NCBI GenBank assembly: GCA_020631815.1
Contig: JACKGW010000027.1
Span: 1 to 8,483, forward strand
Direction: 5' to 3'
DNA from: Planctomycetota bacterium
GTDB lineage: Bacteria > Planctomycetota > PLA2 > JAEUHO01
DNA: 8,483 nt
Below the pieces are notes generated by a model, which searched no databases, was not told the origin of the DNA, and saw only the letters and a program-made list of their open reading frames with translations. The position numbers and the translations under genes were made by a program. Shown in pieces: positions 1 to 5,897 of the stretch; position 1 is the first letter of the stretch; each line of letters begins with the position of its first letter.

Positions 1-834
<834 letters not shown>

Positions 835-836
835 CC

Positions 837-1565
837 GTGACCGCCCACGCCGAGCTCCAGTGGGGCCGCACGCACATCGCGTACAGCGTCACCCGCAGCG
901 CCCGCAAGAAGACCCTCGCCATCCGCGTCGAGCCGGACGGCAGCGTGCAGGTAGTGGCCCCGCCGGCCGTCGCCGACGAGCGCATCGCCAGCCTGGTCCG
1001 CAAGAAGGCCGCGTGGATTGTGGAGCGCCAGCGCCGCGTCGCCGACGTGCCGCCCAAGCCCACCCCGCGCGAGTTCGTGAGCGGCGAGACGTTCCTCTAC
1101 CTGGGTCGCCAGCACCGCCTGCGCGTGCGTGCGGGCGCCGCCCCCGGCGTGAAGCTCGTGGCCGGCTACCTCGAGGCCACGGTCCCGCGCGGCGTAGCGG
1201 ACGAGGCCCGCCGCGCGCTCGTGCGCTCGCTGCTCGTAGACTGGTACCGCACCCACGCGGCGGAGCGTCTTCCTGAGCGCCTTGCCGAGTGGTCCGCCAA
1301 GCTGGGCGTACAGCCCAAGGCCCTGCTCATCCGCGAACCTCAGAAGCGCTGGGGCAGCTGCGACGCCGCCGGCAACATCCGCCTCAACTGGCGCATCATC
1401 CAAGCCCCCAGGAGGCTCGTGGACTACGTCGTGGCCCACGAGCTGACTCACCTGGCGCATGACGACCACGGCCGCGCGTTCTGGGCCCTGCTGGGGCGCG
1501 TGATGCCGGACTATGAGGAGCGGCGGGAGGCGCTGCGGAAGGCCGGCGGGGGGATGGTGTGGTGA
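837..1565 (+). CDS. YgjP/DUF45 (SprT-like, M48-related) zinc metallopeptidase
   Basis: A 242-aa protein of the YgjP/DUF45 family, predicted zinc-dependent metallopeptidases often encoded directly beside hsdR in type I restriction loci. The N-terminal part has the family strands (KTLAIRV ... GSVQVVAPP, about residues 22-42). The C-terminal part has the conserved KRWGSC ... IRLNWR run (about 171-186), then the zinc site HELTH at 201-205 with a third histidine, H211, and the following FW (215-216). All three expected zinc ligands and the catalytic glutamate E202 are present, so the enzyme should be active. Length is normal for the family. The start is GTG at 837, backed by a GAGGGG site eight bases upstream and a two-base gap from hsdR. 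There is no signal peptide or membrane helix, so it should be cytoplasmic. Its role beside restriction systems is not established; regulatory proteolysis of a restriction subunit is only a guess. Confidence 0.9.
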   Translation: MTAHAELQWGRTHIAYSVTRSARKKTLAIRVEPDGSVQVVAPPAVADERIASLVRKKAAWIVERQRRVADVPPKPTPREFVSGETFLYLGRQHRLRVRAGAAPGVKLVAGYLEATVPRGVADEARRALVRSLLVDWYRTHAAERLPERLAEWSAKLGVQPKALLIREPQKRWGSCDAAGNIRLNWRIIQAPRRLVDYVVAHELTHLAHDDHGRAFWALLGRVMPDYEERREALRKAGGGMVW

Positions 1566-1990
1566 AGGTCGTGTCGGTCGTGGGCGCGCGCGCGGACCTT
1601 CCTGGCCTACGTCGCCATCGTTTCGCTTGCCGGATGCGTGAGGTCAGCCGTGGGATCTTGCGACCCGTCGAGCAGTGCCGCCTCGACGGGCGCACCCGCT
1701 GACCACCAGACGCAAGCGCCCGACCTACGCGCCATCGTCGCTACCCAGACGTTCTCCTGTGACTTCGCACCCACGCGACCGTGTGGTGCTGGGAACCGCA
1801 ACCCATGGTGTCCGGGAGGGATCGTAGGCGGACGGTCGTGGGTGCGGGCATCGTGGACCTTGGGCAAGCAGTGGTCGTTGCCCCTGCACGTCCGCGCCCG
1901 ATCTCCTACCGAGGTGGAGGCGTTGTCGTCGAGGACATGCGCGCCTTGCGCGTCAAGCACCGCGAGGGGCCCGGTCCTGGCCGCGCAGCT
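1562..1990 (+). pseudogene. Decayed lipoprotein gene, possibly RCC1-repeat type
   Basis: In the frame running from 1566, codons 1596-1637 encode a textbook lipoprotein signal: basic residues, a hydrophobic run (TFLAYVAIVS) and an LAGC lipobox whose cysteine codon is 1635-1637. The Ser/Ala/Thr-rich linker that follows is typical of an exported lipoprotein. However, no ATG, GTG or TTG precedes the signal in this frame back to the stop at 1563-1565. A GTG at 1562, overlapping the stop of the metallopeptidase gene, is in another frame. Adding one CG unit to the GCGCGCGCG run at 1584-1592 would join it to the signal. Further on, short stretches in different frames recall RCC1-type repeats: TFSC near 1750, then VWCW near 1781 in a second frame, then GIVDLGQAV near 1846. 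This suggests several frameshifts. The signal peptide is clear; the RCC1 reading is an inference, and the 3' limit is arbitrary. Confidence 0.42.
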
Positions 1991-2198
1991 GGCGGCGAGA
2001 ACACCCGCCGCCAGCCGCGCAGCGTGCCCCGAGTCGGAGGCCCGACGGGACTGGAGCGGACGAGGTGGACCACCGAAAGTCAGGCGAGCGGAGCAACCCC
2101 GAAGGCCCACGCACGACGTCTCTTGCACCCCAAACGTCGCTTGCCCGAGCCGTCCGCCAACTATGGCCGCACCCGCAACGCCGCGCGAACGACGACAA
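1991..2198. other. Stretch with no supportable gene
   Basis: Several frames on both strands stay open here, as expected at this GC content, but none has a convincing start, ribosome binding site or recognisable protein. I see no repeats, tRNA-like folds or insertion-sequence ends. Confidence 0.5.
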
Positions 2199-2227
2199 CG
2201 CCGCCGCCTCGAAATGAGGCAGCGGCG
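2199..2227 (-). terminator. Strong hairpin, candidate terminator of the minus-strand unit
   Basis: Two 12-base arms (2199-2210 and 2216-2227) pair with a single mismatch around a five-base loop. It lies about 50 bases past the stop of the zinc-ribbon gene, as read on the minus strand. There is no clean T-tract after it, only a mildly T-containing stretch, so it may be an atypical terminator or a transcript-stabilising structure. Confidence 0.4.
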
Positions 2228-2275
2228 CTGTCAGTCAGCGTCAGCGGCAACCGCGAAGACAGAGAGGCCGTCTTG

Positions 2276-2572
2276 CTATCGCGCGCGCAGGCGCACGTGG
2301 CTGCGGGTCGTTCGCGCTCCCTCAGGAGTGGCGCCGGAACGGTCGAGCGAAAAGATCCGCCGTCCGCAGCCGGGGTTCGAGCAGGCGTAATGCCCCCGGG
2401 TTCCCATCCGGCCCCGCGCATCACGGAGATGGGCGAGCGACCCCAGGTCCGCGCGCGAGCCGCAGACGCGGCACCGACATGTCGTGGGGAGAGAGTGCGG
2501 GAAGTCGCCGCCAGGCTTTCCCGTGTGGGTGATGCGGTAGGTCGATCCTGCCGCGCGTTTGAGTTTGAGCAT
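2276..2572 (-). CDS. Small zinc-ribbon protein, Ogr/Delta-like or transposon-type zinc finger
   Basis: A 98-aa predicted protein with a four-cysteine zinc-binding pattern: C34-x2-C37, about 26 residues, then C64-x4-C69. The second half, HYACSNPGCGRRIF, closely follows the layout of Ogr/Delta-type phage activator zinc fingers and related zinc ribbons (aromatic residue, Cys, Asn, Cys, then a basic-aromatic end). Such proteins usually bind nucleic acid or RNA polymerase; that role here is inferred. The start ATG at 2572 has an AGGA about ten bases upstream and a locally AT-rich leader. The C-terminus (residues 77-98) is strongly basic. The gene follows the NYN-like gene on the same strand with a 70-base gap, so the two may share a transcript, and a strong hairpin lies just downstream. 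A chance ORF in GC-rich DNA is the main alternative, but the exact cysteine spacing argues against it. Confidence 0.55.
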   Translation of the reverse strand: MLKLKRAAGSTYRITHTGKPGGDFPHSLPTTCRCRVCGSRADLGSLAHLRDARGRMGTRGHYACSNPGCGRRIFSLDRSGATPEGARTTRSHVRLRAR

Positions 2573-2642
2573 TTGTTTGGGTTCCTGTCTGTTTGTTTAT
2601 GGGCGCGATCAACATGACCATCGCCGTCAGTCTTGAGCGCGA

Positions 2643-3242
2643 CTACCAGCCGAATCGAGCGGCCAAGGAGAGCTGTCGACCGTGGCGCTCTTGCACGGGG
2701 GCGCGCTTGAGAATCGCATCTTCGTCCAAGTCCACCACGGGCACGCCGAGTCGACTTGCGAGCGCGCGGGCATCCGGGTTGACCCCACCGGGCCACGCAG
2801 CCAAGGCTGGAGTGCCTGACGCGGTCGATTCTGCAAGCTCCGGAACGAGAGCCGCATCGGGGCTGACGATGACCGCGACGTAGCGCTCGCCTGGGATCCT
2901 GGCGAGCGTGGTCGCGATCGCCGCAAAGTGGCGGTACGCGTGCCGCTCCCCTCCGAGGTTCGGACAGCGAGCCGTACTTCCCGGGCGCTGCTCCACCTTC
3001 CAGCCATCGTGCTCGACCGCGATCACGAACCGCTCCGCAGAAGCTGCTCCCACGTTGAAAAGAACGGCCTCCCGCACGCCTTCGACGGAGTAGCCGAGCT
3101 CGCGCGAACTAGCAATGCTCATCTCCTCGATGTGATCTCGGAGTGCCTTGAAGTTCAAGGTCGTCCCGCGGTCAGCGCGGAGACCGGCATTCAGCTCGCT
3201 GAGGGCACCGCCCTCGGCAAGTACGATGAGCTCTTTGGCCAT
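2643..3242 (-). CDS. NYN/PIN-like domain protein, apparently lacking catalytic acidic residues
   Basis: A 199-aa protein without signal peptide or membrane helices, expected in the cytoplasm. Its order of elements recalls NYN (LabA/DUF88-type) RNase domains: a first strand ELIVLAEGG (4-12), a helix, then REAVLFNVGA (57-66), a GWKVEQRPGS strand-turn (80-89), a central helix (102-115), a YVAVIVSPDAALVPELA segment (121-137) in place of the usual S-D-x-D-F-x-P-L, and a final GVPVVDLDED (about 165-174). Family members normally carry Asp in the first strand, the central helix and the SxDxDF motif. Here the first is AEGG, the helix has no obvious Asp, and the third keeps only D129. If the fold is right, the protein may be a non-catalytic or altered version. 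The ATG at 3242 has a GAGAAG-like site about seven bases upstream and a good promoter about 70-100 bases upstream. The gene is certain enough; the family is an inference from pattern only. Confidence 0.72.
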   Translation of the reverse strand: MAKELIVLAEGGALSELNAGLRADRGTTLNFKALRDHIEEMSIASSRELGYSVEGVREAVLFNVGAASAERFVIAVEHDGWKVEQRPGSTARCPNLGGERHAYRHFAAIATTLARIPGERYVAVIVSPDAALVPELAESTASGTPALAAWPGGVNPDARALASRLGVPVVDLDEDAILKRAPVQERHGRQLSLAARFGW

Positions 3243-3313
3243 TGTTGTCTTCTCTGGTGCTGTGCACCGCTCTATTGAATCCCGCTCGCAACGGTCGAAG
3301 TCGGGTTGTGATC

Positions 3314-3341
3314 AAAATACCGCCCGGGTCGACTTTGTCAA
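3314..3341 (-). promoter_or_regulatory. Sigma-70-type promoter for the NYN-like gene
   Basis: Read on the minus strand, a perfect TTGACA (-35; plus 3336-3341) is followed after 16 bases by TATTTT (-10; plus 3314-3319), which matches the consensus at four of six positions. The likely start of transcription is near 3307, giving a leader of about 65 bases before the ATG at 3242. It sits in the lowest-GC part of the window. Confidence 0.6.
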
Positions 3342-3599
3342 TGCCGAATCTTCCGCACGGGAAAAGCGGCCCAACTCGTCGGCGGTCGACCGATCGACAT
3401 GGCTTCGCGCCAGGGAGCAAACTGGCATCGAATCCGTTGTGAATACCTTGCGTTGCTTCAGGTGGCGGGTGCAGCTCACCGCCTGATCACGCTGCGTAGC
3501 GCGTTGCCTGCATGAAGCCGAACGCACGATGGAAGCGGTCGGACTGAAGGCGGGAACGGAGGTAGAGGACGCCGGCGGCGCCAATTCGGGACCAGGTGG
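3342..3599. other. Lower-GC intergenic stretch
   Basis: This stretch is visibly less GC-rich than its surroundings. A minus-strand frame stays open through it as a run-on of the broken gene upstream, but its codons do not look coding. A 10-base perfect palindrome CGGTCGACCG at 3383-3392 lies about 40 bases upstream of the -35 box of the minus-strand promoter and could be an operator. I see no RNA gene or mobile element. Confidence 0.4.
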
Positions 3600-3871
3600 C
3601 GCCCGAGATCTTGAGCCGTGCTCGTCCTCGAAGACGTCCGGGTCCTCCTCGGCTTCCTCGCCCTCGACCGACTCCACGATGGCCTTCCCCACTTCATCGG
3701 AGGCCGCCCAGACCGACTCGTACGCCGCCTTCGACGAGGCGGGGTCCCCGGCGTCGTGGAGCTTCTCCTTCGCGAGCCGATACGCGCGCCGCGCGCCTCC
3801 ATCACGCGGGCTTCACCAGCATCGCGCGCCGCCCTGAGCGGGACCGGTCGGTCGCTCTTCTTCTTCGCCAT
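3600..3871 (-). pseudogene. Small hypothetical gene broken by a frameshift
   Basis: The ATG at 3871 opens a lysine-rich start (MAKKKSDRP ...) that runs as plausible coding sequence to about residue 27 (near 3791), then becomes Arg/Pro/Ser-rich nonsense. A second minus-strand frame, open only after a stop at 3813-3815, continues with clear coding character from about 3790 to 3612. It contains RAYRLAKEKLHDAGDP, then AYESVWAASDEVGKAIVES, then a very acidic tail (EGEEAEEDPDVFEDEHG), with G or C at nearly every third position. Joined, the two parts give a charged, helical, cytoplasmic protein of about 85-90 residues of unknown function. The switch falls in a GC-alternating run near 3780-3800, where gaining one base or losing two restores one frame. 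No stop follows in the second frame until 3312, so the 3' end is unclear. A sequencing error is an alternative to a true pseudogene. Confidence 0.5.
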
Positions 3872-4423
3872 GCCGACCGTTAACATGGCGCGGCGCGGAT
3901 TAACAGCGGGGACTGCTCAGCCAGTGTTCTGCACCTTAGGTGGCCGTCGCGCCCAGCGAGACAGTGGCCTTCGAGACCATTCCGGCACGCGCCGCTTCGC
4001 GGGTGACGTCGGCGGCCATCGGGACTTCTTTACGGCTGTCGCGGAGTGACCGAGTTCGCATGGTGCCGCTGGACGGCAACTCGCCGGCCGATGACGCACC
4101 GGGCCTCCTGGCCGCGCGCCGCCCTGGGTCGCCGGCTGCGGCCACGACCGTCGTGAAAGGCGAGGCTTCCATCACGGTAGTGATGCTCTGCGCGGCACGG
4201 GAGCGCTCGCGCGCGTTGTTGCGGCGCTTCGGCTGAGGGGCATCCAGTGCGTTCCTCAGAGCTTGGCGGGCCCCAGGGGGTCGCCTGCTGCGGGAGTCAG
4301 CGGTCCCGCGTCCGAACCAGGCGCGGCTCGTAGGAAGCGAGCGCCTCGCTGCACGCGTCGTGGCGGGGTCGTTCGTCGCAGAGCGGGTGGGAGTTCTGTG
4401 GCGACGACGCGAACGCCACGCGC
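3872..4423. other. Ambiguous stretch, open on both strands, no confident gene
   Basis: A plus frame (3940-4236) and a minus frame (4175-3936) overlap almost completely. Because their third codon positions coincide, GC bias cannot tell them apart. The plus frame would start with a GTG that has no spaced ribosome site. The minus frame would start at a GTG or ATG (4175 or 4172), also without one, and ends in TAA with a hydrophilic segment (about 3940-4030) that looks the more protein-like. I recognise neither product. From 4240 to 4423 I see only short, inconsistent frames. At most one small minus-strand hypothetical gene is present. Confidence 0.35.
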
Positions 4424-4831
4424 ATGTCCAACACGCCGGCGGTGATCATCACCAGTTGGAAGCTCGGCATCCGACCACGTGCCCACCTACGCGACGCCGT
4501 CGCGCGCATCCTGTGCCGCGACACCGACCTGGACGCCATGATGCCCGACGCCTTCACAGAGCGGTGGCATACGGCCCACAAGCCCAGTGAACATCAGGCC
4601 GGCGACGACGTCGCCGACCAACTGGCCGCGCAGGCCATCCGCTCCAGTGCCATCATCCGCGACGCCGGTCAACAGGGACCAAGGTCATTTCGGACGTCCG
4701 TCGCGGCGAGGATGCGCTTGCACGCAGGAGGCCGAACCGCGCTCGATGCGGTTGACCGCCCACGACACATCGCCGCACGTCCGGCTGCCGGCGACGTCCG
4801 GCACCCCGGCCTGCGATGCCCTTCCAGTTGA
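4424..4831 (+). CDS. Hypothetical protein or remnant, N-terminal half resembling an effector-associated domain
   Basis: Residues 1-83 (to about 4672) have good coding character with G/C-ending codons. Residues 20-44 read as a helix then an aspartate-rich turn, AVARILCRDTDLDAMMPDAF. This recalls short helical adaptor domains (effector-associated domains) that link proteases, TIR or NTPase proteins in multicellular-type bacteria; the resemblance is from memory of the motif and is tentative. After about 4672 the codon pattern fades and the rest is Arg/Ala-rich, suggesting a lost frame or run-on. No effector domain follows. There is no clear ribosome site before the ATG at 4424, so the true start may be lost. 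It is best read as a stand-alone adaptor or a decayed piece of a larger defence-type protein. Confidence 0.35.
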   Translation: MSNTPAVIITSWKLGIRPRAHLRDAVARILCRDTDLDAMMPDAFTERWHTAHKPSEHQAGDDVADQLAAQAIRSSAIIRDAGQQGPRSFRTSVAARMRLHAGGRTALDAVDRPRHIAARPAAGDVRHPGLRCPSS

Positions 4832-4862
4832 CGCAGGTGGCGTCGCACGGCACTCACAAGGC

Positions 4863-5837
4863 ATGAGTGGAGCGCCCAGGAGCGGTGAACAGGCCCCGAC
4901 GTTGCGGTGGTTCGGCGCATTCCGGTCCGAGGGGCCCGTCGAGCTGCCCGAGCGGCTGGCGCGGGACCTCGGTGCCATGCGGAGCGCCGCGCTACGCCGC
5001 TGTGTGCTGGGCATCGGCGGCGGCCTCGGGCTGCCCGTCGTGCTGTTCGCGTTCATGATCGCGTCCCGCCTGGACGTCGTAGTCATACCGTTTCTCATCA
5101 GCGCGCTCGTGGGTCCGTTCGTTGCTGCCACCGCGTTGGTCAAGCACGGTGAGGTGGCTTGGCGCTACCGCGCGGTGCGCGCCGGCGTCACCGTGGAGCG
5201 CTTTGCGGGGTGCGCGCTCATTGGCTTCGAAGACACCGTGACCAAGCGGCTGCGGAAGCGAAAGCTCATCGAGGGGGAGCGCCATCACGTCCTTCTCGTC
5301 GCGCCCGGGTCAGGCACCGTGCTGGCGGTCGATGACACCGCCTCGCCGCACGCCGTTCGCGGCACCATCGCCGAGACCGCCGCGCTGCGCAGCGAGGAGG
5401 AGCTCGGCCGTGCGCTGAGCGGGCTCGAGCTCGCGGAGCTGGCCGGCGTGATCGACCGTATGTACAAGCTGCCGGTGGCGGGGAGCTTCGCGCTCGGGTG
5501 GATCGCCACGGTCGTCTTGCGCACCTTCGTCCTGCCCAACGCGGCGATGGTGCAGTGGTTCAACACGCAGGGCTGGATGGTCTGGTTCGGGATCGCGGGT
5601 GTGCTGCTGGTGCTTGCCCAGCTCTACGCGTGGCTGCGCATCGCCGCGCTGCGCGGCGAGCTGGAAGGTCCCCTGCACGTGGTCACGGTGGCGGATCAAG
5701 AGCCTCCCTCGGGCACCTTCTCCGTCGCGGGCTTCGCGCAGAGCGGCGTCGTCTGGCAGTACGCGCAATACCCGGGCCCTGCGCGCCTGGAGGGCGGCGG
5801 ACTGCTCTCGAAGGTCGCTCGGAAGGCGCGCGGCTGA
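4863..5837 (+). CDS. Hypothetical four-helix inner-membrane protein
   Basis: A 324-aa protein that I do not recognise. After a 40-residue hydrophilic N-terminus it has two close membrane helices (about residues 46-66 and 72-94), a soluble middle of about 110 residues (95-205), two more helices (about 207-226 and 238-258) and a short soluble C-terminal part ending LSKVARKARG. A basic run, TKRLRKRKLIEGE, near residues 124-136 and the KARKARG-like end suggest that both soluble parts face the cytoplasm. The middle is rich in short strands (HHVLLVAPGSGTVLAVDD), possibly a small beta-domain. The ATG at 4863 was chosen because coding character and homology-like order begin there; the 92 in-frame codons upstream look non-coding. 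Only a weak AAGG precedes it. It converges on murC, with 60 bases between the two stops and no obvious terminator, so it is not part of the cell-wall operon. Confidence 0.78.
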   Translation: MSGAPRSGEQAPTLRWFGAFRSEGPVELPERLARDLGAMRSAALRRCVLGIGGGLGLPVVLFAFMIASRLDVVVIPFLISALVGPFVAATALVKHGEVAWRYRAVRAGVTVERFAGCALIGFEDTVTKRLRKRKLIEGERHHVLLVAPGSGTVLAVDDTASPHAVRGTIAETAALRSEEELGRALSGLELAELAGVIDRMYKLPVAGSFALGWIATVVLRTFVLPNAAMVQWFNTQGWMVWFGIAGVLLVLAQLYAWLRIAALRGELEGPLHVVTVADQEPPSGTFSVAGFAQSGVVWQYAQYPGPARLEGGGLLSKVARKARG

Positions 5838-5897
5838 CGGCACCACGCCGCCCTCTGCGAGGAGTCCGCGCGAGAGTCCGCCCGTCGGCCGGGCCGG

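Noticed and set aside
1607..2128. 173-aa minus-strand ORF
   Set aside because: It lies antisense to the lipoprotein remnant, has no recognisable domain or good ribosome site, and GC-rich DNA readily gives such open frames.
2254..2273. Short AAGAC ... GTCTT inverted repeat near the end of the zinc-ribbon gene
   Set aside because: The five-base arms are too weak to call a terminator, and a much better hairpin lies about 30 bases further on.
1781..2617. 278-aa plus-strand ORF
   Set aside because: It runs antisense across the zinc-ribbon gene and has Arg/Pro-rich nonsense character; only its first part, as a frame piece of the decayed lipoprotein gene, may mean anything.
3618..4049. 143-aa plus-strand ORF
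   Set aside because: It is antisense to the frameshifted minus-strand gene, whose codon pattern is much more convincing.
4777..4802. Direct repeat ACGTCCGGC, two copies 17 bases apart
   Set aside because: It is short and GC-rich, with no third copy at the same spacing, so it is likely chance and not an operator or CRISPR-like array.
4587..4862. In-frame N-terminal extension of the membrane protein (92 codons)
   Set aside because: The upstream codons look non-coding and overlap a better-supported frame; the ATG at 4863 gives a sensible N-terminus.
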